Source: Streptacidiphilus sp. P02-A3a
Lineage (GTDB): Bacteria; Actinomycetota; Actinomycetes; Streptomycetales; Streptomycetaceae
Direction: 5' to 3'
DNA length: 64,000 bases
NCBI RefSeq assembly: GCF_014084105.1
Contig: NZ_CP048289.1
Coordinates: 2,923,922 to 2,987,921 of the forward strand
Shown: positions 1 to 8,335 of the stretch, in pieces
Position numbering within the stretch: the stretch's first letter is position 1
Layout of the letters: every line of letters starts with the position of its first letter
Made by a program: the position numbers and the translations under genes
The notes under the pieces: model-generated
Seen by the model: only the letters and a program-made list of their open reading frames with translations
Database searches by the model: none
Told to the model about the DNA's origin: nothing

Positions 1-2
1 CG

Positions 3-977
3 GTGTACCCGGCCCTGATCCGGGCGCTGCACACGGTGCTGCCGGTACTGCCGTGGGGGGTCGCCGGGCTGGTCACGGCCGGGCTCTGCGCGCTGGTCGC
101 GGCCTGGGGCATCCACGCGGCGGTGGCCCACCGCTACGGCCCGCGGGTGGCCACCCTGGCCGCGCTGCTGTGGGGGATCGCCCCGACCGCCGTCGTCGAG
201 TCCGCCGGGTACAGCGAGAGCGCGTTCACGGCGCTGACCGCCTGGGCGCTGTTCGCGGTGCTGAAACGCCGCTGGCTGACCGCCGGGGTGCTCGCGCTGC
301 TGGCCGGGCTGACCCGTCCGACCGGCATCGCGGTGGTGGCGGCGCTGTGCGCGGCGGCGGCGCTACAGGTCTGGGAGACCCTACGGGAACGCGGGACCGG
401 CCCGGGCTGGCTGGACGGCCCGTACCGGCTGGCGACCGGCAAGCAGGAGATCCGGCCCGAGCAGCCGGTCGCGCTGTGGCGGCCGATCACCGCCGCGCTG
501 ATCTCGCCACTGGGCTGGCTGGGCTTCGTGGCCTGGACCGGGCTGCGACTGCACAAGTGGAACGCCTACTTCAAGATCCAGGCGCTGTGGAAGTCACGCT
601 TCGACTTCGGCCACACCACCGGCGCCGACTTCAGGATCCTGTTCACCCACAGCGCCCCGGTCAACCTCTACTTCCCGGTGGGTGCCTGTGCGCTGATCGC
701 CGCGGTGCTGCTGCTGGCGGTCACCGTCGCCCAGCGCCAGCCGCTGCCGTTCCTGGTGCTGGGCCTGGTGATGGTGGTCATCACGATCGGCGACGCCGCC
801 TACTTCTCCTCGCGCGCCCGGTTCCTGCTCCCGGCCTTCCCGCTGCTGCTGCCGCTGGCGTCCGGCCTGGCCCGGACCCGCAACCGGACGGTGCTGGTGG
901 CGGTACTGGTCGCGACGACCGCGGTCTCCGCGCTGTACGGCGCCTACCTGATGCTCTACTCGCCCAGCCCGCCGTGA
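3..977 (+). CDS. Integral membrane mannosyltransferase-like protein (5' partial)
   Basis: The reading frame is open from the window edge, so the true start lies upstream and the GTG at position 3 is probably internal. The visible 324 residues hold about eight hydrophobic segments. A YSES motif is followed by a short loop and a GLTRPTG segment, a pattern typical of the PIG-V/GT39-like polyprenyl-sugar mannosyltransferases annotated as membrane proteins in streptomycetes. The C-terminal part carries an SSRARFLLPAFPLLLPLA segment, also common in this group. The likely role is transfer of a mannose or other sugar from a lipid carrier at the membrane, but the N-terminal catalytic acidic motif is outside the window. 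Substrate is unknown. Confidence 0.6.
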   Translation: MYPALIRALHTVLPVLPWGVAGLVTAGLCALVAAWGIHAAVAHRYGPRVATLAALLWGIAPTAVVESAGYSESAFTALTAWALFAVLKRRWLTAGVLALLAGLTRPTGIAVVAALCAAAALQVWETLRERGTGPGWLDGPYRLATGKQEIRPEQPVALWRPITAALISPLGWLGFVAWTGLRLHKWNAYFKIQALWKSRFDFGHTTGADFRILFTHSAPVNLYFPVGACALIAAVLLLAVTVAQRQPLPFLVLGLVMVVITIGDAAYFSSRARFLLPAFPLLLPLASGLARTRNRTVLVAVLVATTAVSALYGAYLMLYSPSPP

Positions 978-1063
978 CCCCGGTCGTGACGCCCTCCCGG
1001 TGACCCGGCTGACCCGGCGCGCGGTCGTCCGGCGCACCGGGTCCCGGGGCGGGGCCGCTGCCG

Positions 1064-1297
1064 CTAGAGGTGGTCGTGGACGCGCCGGGTCAGCTGCCGC
1101 GTCCATCCGGCCAGCTCCGCCCGGCGCTGCGGCTCGCCCCCGCACAACGCGCTGACCTGGTCGTCGGTGAGCCGGTCGGGGCCGCCGCTGTCCAGCAGTA
1201 CCGACAGCTGCGCGAGCACGCCCGCCAGCCGGTCGGCGTCGTCGTGGCCGAGGGTGACGCTCGGGTGGAAGTGGCCGATGGTGACGGAACCAGGCAT
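1064..1297 (-). CDS. Small hypothetical protein (77 aa)
   Basis: I do not recognise this family. The start ATG at 1297 is chosen because AGGAGG lies at 1303-1308, six bases upstream; longer in-frame extensions have no ribosome site. The product is hydrophilic and probably helical, with a histidine-rich N-terminus (GHFHPSV) and no signal peptide or membrane segment. It lies 105 bases downstream of the dodecin gene on the same strand, so the two may be co-transcribed. No function is assigned. Confidence 0.6.
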   Translation of the reverse strand: MPGSVTIGHFHPSVTLGHDDADRLAGVLAQLSVLLDSGGPDRLTDDQVSALCGGEPQRRAELAGWTRQLTRRVHDHL

Positions 1298-1402
1298 GTC
1301 TGCCTCCTGTGGTCGGTTGCCTCCACCGTACGGCGGTATCCAGGCCCGCACCTCTCGTGCCGGACCGGCCGCGCCCGACCGCCGGGCACCACGACGCGGT
1401 TA

Positions 1403-1648
1403 CTACGACGCGTAGTTGGCGGAGGGGGCCGCTTCCTCCACGTCCTCCAGCCGGAAGCCGATCTTCAGCCCCACCTGGAACTGGCTGACCTGCCCGTCGG
1501 CGATCCGGCCGCGCACCTGCGTCACCTCGAACCAGTCCAGCCCGCGCAGGGTGCGCGCGGCCCGGTCCACCCCGTTGCGGATGGCAGCCTCGACGCTCTC
1601 GGACGAGGACCCGACGATCTCGGTCACCCGATAGGTGTGGTCGCTCAT
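1403..1648 (-). CDS. Dodecin family flavin-binding protein
   Basis: This 81-residue product begins SDHTYRVTEIVGSS and continues with IRNGVDRAARTLRGLDWFEV and GQVSQFQVGLKIGFRLED. That is the complete dodecin pattern: one helix packed on a three-stranded sheet, with the tryptophan of the LDWFEV strand stacking on flavin. Dodecins assemble as hollow dodecamers that store FMN or riboflavin/lumichrome and buffer free flavin, in some species also binding CoA. The length matches the family. A GGAG ribosome site precedes the ATG. It reads in the same direction as the small hypothetical gene downstream. Confidence 0.93.
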   Translation of the reverse strand: MSDHTYRVTEIVGSSSESVEAAIRNGVDRAARTLRGLDWFEVTQVRGRIADGQVSQFQVGLKIGFRLEDVEEAAPSANYAS

Positions 1649-1778
1649 GACGTGCTCCGTCCTGCCGACTTTTAGCTACCCGTCCACCCTCCCGCACCGC
1701 CGCCCCCCGCGCGCGCCGAGGCGGTGCCCGGCGATCTGAGTACCCGTACTCAGGCGCCCGGCGGACGGCGCGGCGAGA

Positions 1779-2207
1779 ATGCCGTCCATGGCTTCTGCGC
1801 GGACGTTCCTGCCGAACCCGCCCGGCCGGGTCGGCCGCCGCCGGTCACGGGGCGTGGACGCGGTGGTGGGTGTGGCCCTGGTGCTGGGCGAGGGGCTCGC
1901 GGCCGGCGGCGTGCTCTACCTCTCCCAACTGCGGCAGTGGGGCATGACCCCGGCGGCCTCCCTCGACCACTCGTCCTGGACACTGGCCGAGCACTGGATC
2001 ATCTGCCTGGCCGTCGCCGCCCTGGTGATCGCGGCCGTCGCGGCGTCGCGGCGCGCCCCCTGGACGGCGACCGCGCAGCTGGCCGCCTGCCTGCTGCTGC
2101 TCACCCTGGCCAACGTCGCCGCCGACCGGGCCGCGGCGACCGACTCCCAGCCGCCGCCCAGCGGCGGCCTCTCCTGCCGGACCGGCAGCTCCTGCCCGGG
2201 CGGATGA
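1779..2207 (+). CDS. Small membrane protein, hypothetical
   Basis: The 142-residue product has three predicted hydrophobic segments, roughly residues 27-48, 70-90 and 97-112, after a short basic N-terminus. It resembles the small three-helix membrane proteins that are common as lineage-restricted hypotheticals in Streptomyces. The C-terminus is short, hydrophilic and ends with two cysteines. Either ATG 1779 or ATG 1788 could be the start; neither has a strong ribosome site. No function can be given. Confidence 0.55.
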   Translation: MPSMASARTFLPNPPGRVGRRRSRGVDAVVGVALVLGEGLAAGGVLYLSQLRQWGMTPAASLDHSSWTLAEHWIICLAVAALVIAAVAASRRAPWTATAQLAACLLLLTLANVAADRAAATDSQPPPSGGLSCRTGSSCPGG

Positions 2208-2318
2208 TCGGACAGGCTCGGCGTCAGGGGCGTCGGCGAGCAGGGCCTCCTTCACGCCCAGGTCCGCTTCCCCGGCTCCCGGCGGGGGCGCAACCCGGAC
2301 CCCGGGCCCGGCCACGGC

Positions 2319-3224
2319 TCAGCTGCCGACCCGCAGGTAGTGCGCCCAGTAGCCCTGCGACTCGCGGTAGCCGTCCGCGAGTCGGCGGAACTCCGGCTCG
2401 TCGACCGGGTGTCCGTAGATCCGTGCGGCGGCGCGGGCCTGCTCCCGGTCGTAGCCGATGTGCTCCATCCGGCCGAGCCCCCGGATCAGCAGGAACGACG
2501 CCGACCAGGGGCCGATGCCGGGCAGTTCGAGGACGCGTGCGCGGACCGCGCCGTGGTCTCCGGTGCGCAGGAAGCCCTCGTCCAGATCCAGCCAGCGGCG
2601 GGTGGCGCCGTACAGGAAGGCGGCCTTGCGCCGGTTGCCGATCAGGGCGGCCAGCTCGTCCTCGTCCAGCGCCGCCAGCTGTGCGGCCTCCGGGAAGGCC
2701 CACAGCACCCGGCCGTCCCGTTCGATCCGGTTGCCGACGGCCTCCACCAGTGCCCGCTTCATGGTCCTGGCCACCGGCATCGGCACCCGCTGGCACAGGA
2801 TCGCCCAGCACAGCAGCTCGAACGGCGAGGGGAACTTGACCTGGTGGTAGCCGTACAGCCGGTCGACCACCCGCTGGAACGGCGGGTCGTGCCGGGCGGC
2901 GGCGTACAGCGGCGACAGGTCGTCGTCCAGGCCGAGGTAGTGGCCCAGCCGGTCGGCGGCGGCCCGGGCGGTCGGTCCGTCGATCGGGCCGTCCGCCGTC
3001 AGCTCGCAGTCCAGTCCGCTGCCTTCGGTCGCGCTGGTGAGCCGGGCGGCCATGGTGGTGGCGTTCTCGCGCAGTGCCAGCGTCAGCGCCGTGCCCGAGG
3101 TGCCCTGCTGCCCGGTCATCGCCGGGAAGGAGCCGATGAAGGCGAGCGAGGCGGCGAAGTCGAACGGCTGCCGCGCCGGGAGGTGCAGGCTGACGGCGGC
3201 CCGGCGCCGGTGGGTCGTGTCCAT
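2319..3224 (-). CDS. AlkA-like DNA-3-methyladenine glycosylase (HhH-GPD)
   Basis: This 301-residue protein has the helix-hairpin-helix GPD signature ELPGIGPWSASFLLIRGL followed by MEHIGYD, whose Asp aligns with the catalytic Asp of AlkA. The N-terminal 100 residues match the AlkA_N-like antiparallel sheet domain. The expected role is base excision repair: cleavage of the N-glycosidic bond of alkylated purines to leave an abasic site. The ATG at 3224 has GGAGGAGAG just upstream. It is divergent from the WYL regulator at 3332. A perfect inverted repeat sits in the 107-bp gap, so the regulator may control this gene as well as itself. Confidence 0.85.
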   Translation of the reverse strand: MDTTHRRRAAVSLHLPARQPFDFAASLAFIGSFPAMTGQQGTSGTALTLALRENATTMAARLTSATEGSGLDCELTADGPIDGPTARAAADRLGHYLGLDDDLSPLYAAARHDPPFQRVVDRLYGYHQVKFPSPFELLCWAILCQRVPMPVARTMKRALVEAVGNRIERDGRVLWAFPEAAQLAALDEDELAALIGNRRKAAFLYGATRRWLDLDEGFLRTGDHGAVRARVLELPGIGPWSASFLLIRGLGRMEHIGYDREQARAAARIYGHPVDEPEFRRLADGYRESQGYWAHYLRVGS

Positions 3225-3275
3225 GGAACTCTCCTCCAGAGTCTCGGTGCTCGGCTGACCACCAGCTTCACCCCG

Positions 3276-3300
3276 AAACCTGACAACGTCCGTCAGGTTT
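3276..3300. promoter_or_regulatory. Perfect inverted repeat, likely operator
   Basis: Arms AAACCTGAC (3276-3284) and GTCAGGTTT (3292-3300) are exact complements around a 7-base spacer. The site is midway between the divergent AlkA-like gene (start 3224) and the WYL regulator (start 3332). Dimeric HTH regulators commonly bind such sites, and the position fits autoregulation together with control of the glycosylase. Binding by this WYL protein is inference. Confidence 0.7.
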
Positions 3301-3331
3301 TAGACTGGGTTCCCATGAAGGCTGGGTTCCG

Positions 3332-4315
3332 ATGAAGGCCGACCGGCTGCTCTCGATCATGCTGCTGTTGCAGACCCGGGGCCGGGTCACGGCCGAGGAG
3401 CTGGCCGAACGGCTGGAGGTGTCGGTCCGCACCGTGTACCGGGACGTCGAAGCGCTCTCCACGGCCGGTGTCCCGGTGTGGACCGAGCGCGGACGCAACG
3501 GCGGCATCCGGCTGCTGGCCGGCTACCGCACCGATGTGACCGGGCTGACCAACGACGAGGCGCGGGCCCTGTTCGTGCTCACCGCCGACGGGACGCACGA
3601 CGCGCTCGGCCTCGGCGGCGCCATCGGCTCGGCCCTGCGCAAGGTCATGGCGGCGCTCCCGGCCCCGTACCGCGCGGACGCCGAACGCACCAGCGAACGG
3701 ATCCTGGTCGACCCGGCCCGCTGGCGCGCCGCCGCGCCCACGGCCGTCGAGCTGGCGGAGCTCCAGCGGGCCGTCTTCGCCGACCGCCGACTGGAGCTGC
3801 GGTACCGCCACAGCGGCGGTACCGAGCCGCACGCCTATACCGTCGACCCCTACGGCCTGGTCAGCAAGGCCGGGGTCTGGTACCTGGTCGCCGACCGGGA
3901 CGGCGCGCCGGGGCTGTTCCGAGCGGACCGGGTGCGGTCCGCGACGACCTCGACCGAGCCGGTCCGCCGCCGCCGGGGCCAGGGCCTGGCGGAGGTCTGG
4001 TCCGTCCTCCGCGACCAGGTCGAGCGCGGCTCGGAGGAGGTGCTGGTCCGTTGCCGGGTCCGGCGCGCCCGGCTGGACATGTTCCTGCGGCTACAGTCCG
4101 CCCACCTGCTCGGCGCACCCGGGCAACCGGCCCCCGGCGCCGACTGGGCCACCGTCGACCTGGGCTTCCCCGCGCTACCCGCCGTCCGCGCCCTGCTCGC
4201 CCACGGCGCCGACGTCGAGGTCCTGCACCCACCCGAGGCCCGCACCGAACTCGCCACCGCGGCGGCCGAGGTGGCCGCCCTCTACGCCCGCGCGGCCACC
4301 GGCGACAGCCGCTGA
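3332..4315 (+). CDS. WYL-domain HTH transcriptional regulator
   Basis: The 327-residue product starts with a winged HTH of the HTH_11/DeoR type (residues 1-60: LLLQTRGRVTAEELAERLEV then SVRTVYRDVEAL). A WYL domain follows at about 140-215, containing YRHSGGTEPHAYTVDPYGLV and the core GVWYLVA. A WCX-like C-terminal extension completes it. WYL proteins bind nucleic-acid-type ligands and often regulate DNA repair or defence genes, which suits the adjacent glycosylase. The start lies in a 17-bp tandem duplication that creates a second, out-of-frame ATG at 3315. That ATG opens a six-codon frame whose TGA overlaps this gene's ATG (ATGA at 3332-3335). Confidence 0.85.
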   Translation: MKADRLLSIMLLLQTRGRVTAEELAERLEVSVRTVYRDVEALSTAGVPVWTERGRNGGIRLLAGYRTDVTGLTNDEARALFVLTADGTHDALGLGGAIGSALRKVMAALPAPYRADAERTSERILVDPARWRAAAPTAVELAELQRAVFADRRLELRYRHSGGTEPHAYTVDPYGLVSKAGVWYLVADRDGAPGLFRADRVRSATTSTEPVRRRRGQGLAEVWSVLRDQVERGSEEVLVRCRVRRARLDMFLRLQSAHLLGAPGQPAPGADWATVDLGFPALPAVRALLAHGADVEVLHPPEARTELATAAAEVAALYARAATGDSR

Positions 4316-4346
4316 CCAGCGCGCGCACCGAGCCCCGGCGGCGGCC

Positions 4347-4748
4347 TCACGCCCGGGCATCGGTGCTTCGGACCGGCTCCGCGAGCGCGGTCCGCCAGCC
4401 GGGCGCGTCGAAGGAGTCGGCGAAGTACTGGGTCTCGTGCACCACGCGCCCGTGGGCGAACTCCATGATGCTCACCGTGTGGCTGGGCACTCCGTCGTAG
4501 GTGATGACGCACTCGCTCACCCACAGGTCGCCACCGCCGGTGATCCGGCGCACGGTGAAGTGCCGATTCGCGGGGTGCCCGCCACGCTGCGCCGCGATCG
4601 TCGCGCGGCCCCGGAACCGTTCCCCCGACTGCGGGTAGTCGAGGATCGCGTCCGCGGCGTAGATGGCGTGCTCGGTCTCGGTGTCCCCGCGTTCCGACGC
4701 CTGCCAGTGCTCCTCGATCGCGGCCCTGGTCCGGAGGTCGGGATCCAT
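4347..4748 (-). CDS. SnoaL-like / NTF2-fold protein
   Basis: The 133-residue product begins MDPDLRTRAAIEEHWQASER and carries the NTF2-fold pattern: an N-terminal helix pair, DAILDYPQSGERFRGRATI, the FTVRRITGGGDLWVSE strands, and a C-terminal HETQYFADSFDAPGWR strand-helix. SnoaL-like domains include polyketide cyclases and many small-ligand binding or isomerase proteins; no substrate is suggested here. The ATG at 4748 is preferred because GGAAGGG lies about seven bases upstream. A longer in-frame extension enters AT-poor sequence with no ribosome site. The gene is divergent from the chitinase. Confidence 0.75.
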   Translation of the reverse strand: MDPDLRTRAAIEEHWQASERGDTETEHAIYAADAILDYPQSGERFRGRATIAAQRGGHPANRHFTVRRITGGGDLWVSECVITYDGVPSHTVSIMEFAHGRVVHETQYFADSFDAPGWRTALAEPVRSTDARA

Positions 4749-4954
4749 CGCGTGTCCCTTCCGCGGGCGGCAACGGCGGCGGCGTGGACCGCCCGTGCGG
4801 CGCATCGGCTCCGGAACCCGAAGGAGGTCCCGATCACCGTTTCGTGACTCTACGTCAATCGCGGCCCAGGTGCGGGGATTGTCGACTTTGCCGTTGCCGG
4901 GAGGCCTGCACCTGCGGGTTTGCCCCACCCGGCCGGGGCGTCCGCTCCGGCGAT

Positions 4955-4996
4955 TGGTCCAGACCTATTGACGGGCCCGGTCGCCCCTTCTACGCT
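4955..4996 (+). promoter_or_regulatory. Chitinase promoter with DasR-like operator
   Basis: TGGTCCAGACCT at 4955-4966 matches the 12-bp element known from Streptomyces chitinase promoters and a core of the DasR-responsive element. It abuts a good -35 hexamer TTGACG (4968-4973), 17 bases before TACGCT (4991-4996) as -10. The implied start near 5003 gives a leader of about 98 bases to the chitinase ATG. Repression by DasR, relieved by glucosamine-6-phosphate, is inferred from the site. The rest of 4749-5100 shows nothing else recognisable. Confidence 0.75.
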
Positions 4997-5100
4997 CCGG
5001 TCCGATACACCCCCCACATGTCCCCACCTCACCCAGAGCCGGGCGTCACGCCCCCACGCGTCGGTCATGTCCATGGCGCTCGGCGGGAAGGGAGCACAGC

Positions 5101-6882
5101 ATGTTCCGTCGGAGGTTGCGTACGCTACGTCAGTCGGGTGGATTCCACCCCGCTCCGGATCCCGGCCGCCCCGAAGGCGACCGGGCCGGGAGCGAGCCGC
5201 TCCGAGCACCTCGCCCGCAGCGGGCGACGGTGGAACGCGCGCCCCAGGTGAACCGGACCGCCCGCGCCAAGCACGGACCCCCCGTCCTGAGGCGCCTGCT
5301 CGCCGGGGTGAGCTCCGTCGCCGTCATCGGCACCGGCATCGTCGTGGCCGGCACGGTCACGGCCGGGGCCGCCACCACCAACCTGGTGGCCAACCCCGGA
5401 TTCGAGAGCGGACTGTCCGGCTGGAGCTGCTCCAGCAACTCCGGCACGGTCGTCAGCAGCCCGGTCCACTCCGGCGCCGCCGCGCTGCTGGCCACCCCGA
5501 CCGGCCAGGACGACGCGCAGTGCAGCCAGACCATCAGCGTGCAGCCCAACTCCCCGTACACGCTGAGCGCCTACGTCCAGGGCAGCTACGTCTACCTGGG
5601 TGCCACCGGCACCGGCATCGCCAGTCCCCCCTCCACCTGGACGGCGAGCAGCCCGTCGTACAGCCAGCTCAGCGTCGCCTTCACCACCGGGGCGACCACC
5701 ACGTCGGTGACCGTCTACGTGCACGGCTGGTACGGCCAGCCCGCGTACTACGCGGACGACGTGTCGCTCACCGGCCCCGTCGGCAGCAGCCCCCCGCCGA
5801 CCACGGCGCCGCCCACCACGGCCCCGCCGACCACGGCCCCGCCGACCACGGCGCCGCCCACCACCGCCCCGCCCACCACCGCTCCGCCCACCACCGCGCC
5901 GCCGACCACCACCCCGCCGGGGAGCGCCACCTGCGCCACGAAGCCCAAGCCGGCGGGCAAGGTGCTGCAGGGCTACTGGGAGAACTGGGACGGCGCCCTC
6001 AACGGCGTGCACCCCGGCATGGGCTGGATCCCCATCGAGGACAGCCGGATCGCCGCGAACGGGTACAACGTCATCAACGCCGCCTTCCCGGTGATCCTCT
6101 CGGACGGCACCGTCGAGTGGCAGAACGGCATGGACACCAACGTGCAGGTGCCGACCCCCGCTGAGATGTGCCAGGCCAAGGCGGCCGGGCAGACGATCCT
6201 GATGTCGATCGGCGGTGCCAGCGCGGGCATCGACCTGAGCTCAAGCACCGTCGCCGACCGGGTCGTGGCGACCCTCGTCCCCATCCTCAAGGAGTACAAC
6301 TTCGACGGAATCGACATCGACATCGAGACCGGCCTGACCGACGGCACCGACATCAACACGCTCTCCACCTCCCAGGCCAACCTGGAGCGCATCATCGACG
6401 GCGTGATGTCCCAGATGCCCGCGGGCTTCGGCCTGACGATGGCCCCCGAAACCGCGTACGTCACCGGCGGCAGCATCACCTACGGGTCGATCTGGGGCGC
6501 CTACCTGCCGATCATCAAGAAGTACGCCGACAACGGGCAACTGTGGTGGCTGAACATGCAGTACTACAACGGCAGCATGTACGGCTGCTCGGGCGACTCC
6601 TACGAGGCCGGTACCGTCCAGGGCTTCACCGCGCAGACCACCTGCCTGAACAACGGCCTGGTCATCCAGGGCACCACGATCAAGGTGCCCTACGACGAGC
6701 AGGTACCCGGTCTTCCGGCCCAATCCGGCGCGGGTGGCGGGTATATGACGCCGAGTCTGGTCAGCCAGTCGTGGAACGCCTTCGGTGGTGCGCTGAAGGG
6801 GCTCATGACCTGGTCGATCAACTGGGACGGCTCGTTGGGTTGGACCTTCGGCGACAACGTCAAGGCACTGCAAGGCCGTTGA
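5101..6882 (+). CDS. Secreted GH18 chitinase with N-terminal carbohydrate-binding module
   Basis: The domain order is a long basic N-terminus, then a hydrophobic secretion segment (about residues 62-88, ending TAGAATT). Next comes a CBM4/16-like jelly-roll (NLVANPGFESGLSGW to ADDVSL, about 95-222). A PPTTA-repeat linker (about 228-272) precedes a GH18 barrel from GKVLQGYWENWD. The GH18 active site FDGIDIDIETG fits DxxDxDxE, with the final Glu as the acid. The enzyme should hydrolyse chitin outside the cell. With the ATG at 5101 the signal peptide n-region is unusually long (about 60 residues). The GTG codons at 5230 or 5248 would give a normal length, so the start is uncertain. It lies behind a DasR-like site and ends at a strong hairpin. 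Confidence 0.93.
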   Translation: MFRRRLRTLRQSGGFHPAPDPGRPEGDRAGSEPLRAPRPQRATVERAPQVNRTARAKHGPPVLRRLLAGVSSVAVIGTGIVVAGTVTAGAATTNLVANPGFESGLSGWSCSSNSGTVVSSPVHSGAAALLATPTGQDDAQCSQTISVQPNSPYTLSAYVQGSYVYLGATGTGIASPPSTWTASSPSYSQLSVAFTTGATTTSVTVYVHGWYGQPAYYADDVSLTGPVGSSPPPTTAPPTTAPPTTAPPTTAPPTTAPPTTAPPTTAPPTTTPPGSATCATKPKPAGKVLQGYWENWDGALNGVHPGMGWIPIEDSRIAANGYNVINAAFPVILSDGTVEWQNGMDTNVQVPTPAEMCQAKAAGQTILMSIGGASAGIDLSSSTVADRVVATLVPILKEYNFDGIDIDIETGLTDGTDINTLSTSQANLERIIDGVMSQMPAGFGLTMAPETAYVTGGSITYGSIWGAYLPIIKKYADNGQLWWLNMQYYNGSMYGCSGDSYEAGTVQGFTAQTTCLNNGLVIQGTTIKVPYDEQVPGLPAQSGAGGGYMTPSLVSQSWNAFGGALKGLMTWSINWDGSLGWTFGDNVKALQGR

Positions 6883-6914
6883 CCTCCCACTGATTCCCCT
6901 GGAAGCACCCCTGC

Positions 6915-6948
6915 GGGCGACCCGGGCCCGGACCGGCCCGGGTCGCCC
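6915..6948. terminator. Bidirectional hairpin terminator
   Basis: A 14-bp perfect stem (6915-6928 with 6935-6948) closes a 6-base loop. It lies between the convergent ends of the chitinase (6882) and the LLM monooxygenase (6958). There is no U-tract, as is usual for actinomycete terminators. Confidence 0.7.
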
Positions 6949-6957
6949 ACAGCGGGG

Positions 6958-8277
6958 TCAGGCCCCGTGAGAGGCGCGGGGAACCGGCGGCGGCAGTCGC
7001 AGGCCCAGGTTCTCGCGGAGAGTGTCGCCGGTGTAGTCGTCGGCGACGATCCCCCGCTTGCGCAGTTCGTGCAGCAGGCCGTTGACGGCGAAGTCGTGCA
7101 GTTCGGGGTCGGCCAGGCCGTGGATGCCGATCACGTCGAGGACGCCCGCCCGGAAGCGTTCCTCAACGGCGTCGGCGAGTTGTTCGGGGGTGCCCGCGGC
7201 GGCCCAGTGGCCGGTGTCCTGGGCGGCGATGACGAGTTCCCGCAGGGTGTAGCCCTGGCGGGCGTAGCCGCTGAAGATGTCGACCCGGCCGCGGCGGCGG
7301 TTCACCGAGGCGACGTTGGGCAGCAGGCTCTCCGGCAGGGGCTTGTCGAGCGCCAGATCCGAGAGGTCGACCCCTCCGCCGAGCATGTCGGCGACCAGGG
7401 TGCGGCCCGCGTCGAAGTCGATCGCCTCGCGCCGTTCGCGGACCCGTCGCCGGGCCTCCGCCTCGGAGGCGCCGTAGGTGGCGTGGAGCGAGCTGAAGAT
7501 CAGCGGCAGCCCCTCGGCGCGGCCCAACTGCCGTGCCTGGGCGCGGATCCGGCGGGTGAAGTCGGTCGCGATGTCGAGGGTGGGCAGCGAGGTGAAGACG
7601 ATCTCGGCGTAGCGGGCGCCCAGGGCCGTTCCCGCCTCGGACTGGCCGGCCTGGATCTGCACCGGGCGGCGCTGCGGCAGTGGCGGGATGTTCAGCGGGC
7701 CCGCCACGGTGAAGAACTCGCCGGAGTGGTGGATGGGGTGCACCCGTTCCCGGTGCAGCACCGCCCTTCCGTCGGCGTCGGCGGTGAGCGCGTCCGGTTC
7801 CCAGCTGTCCCACAGCGCGTTGACCACCTCCAGGGTCTCCGCGGCACGCGCGTAGCGCTGCTCGGGGCTCGGCAGTTCGCCGGGGCCGAAGTTCTCCTCG
7901 CCGACGGACGAGGTGACCAGGTTCCAGGCGGCCCGCCCGTTGCTGACGTGGTCGAGCGTGCCGAAGAGCCTGGCCAGGTTGTACGGATGGTGGAAGGTGC
8001 TGGAGACGGTGGCGATCAGTCCGATCCGGGAGGTCACCTGGCTCAGGGCCGAGACGAAGACCAGCGGCTCCTGCGAACCGATCGCTCCCTGGGCGTCGAA
8101 GGAGAGCAGGTCGGCGGTGAACAGCGCGTCGAATCTCGCCGCCTCGGCGAGGCCGGCCACCCGGACGGCGGTGTCGAGGGTGGAGCGGGTCGGATCGATC
8201 GCCAGATCGTAGGTCTCCGACGTCCCCCCGGCTCCGGTCACTGTCTTCAGGGTCCTTGGCCGTTCCGCGCTCATCAT
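6958..8277 (-). CDS. LLM-class flavin-dependent monooxygenase (NtaA/SnaA/DszA type)
   Basis: The 439-residue product is a full-length bacterial-luciferase-like (beta/alpha)8 monooxygenase of the NtaA/SnaA/DszA branch. Recognisable segments are FDALFTADLLSFD, GLIATVSSTFHHPYNLARLF, DHVSNGRAAWNLVTS, SPEQRYARAAETLEVVNALW and PVQIQAGQSEAGTALGARYAE. Members use reduced FMN supplied by a separate reductase to oxidise organosulfur compounds or nitrilotriacetate-like substrates. It lies 58 bases downstream of a cysteine/cystathionine synthase gene on the same strand. The importer across the divergent promoter region is controlled by sulfur-type RNA elements. Together these suggest desulfonation or C-S cleavage feeding sulfide into cysteine. 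The start is one of two adjacent ATGs (8277 or 8274). Confidence 0.85.
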   Translation of the reverse strand: MMSAERPRTLKTVTGAGGTSETYDLAIDPTRSTLDTAVRVAGLAEAARFDALFTADLLSFDAQGAIGSQEPLVFVSALSQVTSRIGLIATVSSTFHHPYNLARLFGTLDHVSNGRAAWNLVTSSVGEENFGPGELPSPEQRYARAAETLEVVNALWDSWEPDALTADADGRAVLHRERVHPIHHSGEFFTVAGPLNIPPLPQRRPVQIQAGQSEAGTALGARYAEIVFTSLPTLDIATDFTRRIRAQARQLGRAEGLPLIFSSLHATYGASEAEARRRVRERREAIDFDAGRTLVADMLGGGVDLSDLALDKPLPESLLPNVASVNRRRGRVDIFSGYARQGYTLRELVIAAQDTGHWAAAGTPEQLADAVEERFRAGVLDVIGIHGLADPELHDFAVNGLLHELRKRGIVADDYTGDTLRENLGLRLPPPVPRASHGA

Positions 8278-8335
8278 TCGTCCAATCTCGGGTTCACCGG
8301 CGGGGGAGGGGCGGCACCACCGGGCCGCCCGCGCG

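Noticed and set aside
5804..5920. Minisatellite of possible regulatory role in the chitinase gene
   Set aside because: The CCGCCCACCACC-type repeats encode the PPTTA linker between the binding module and catalytic domain, a normal feature of secreted hydrolases.
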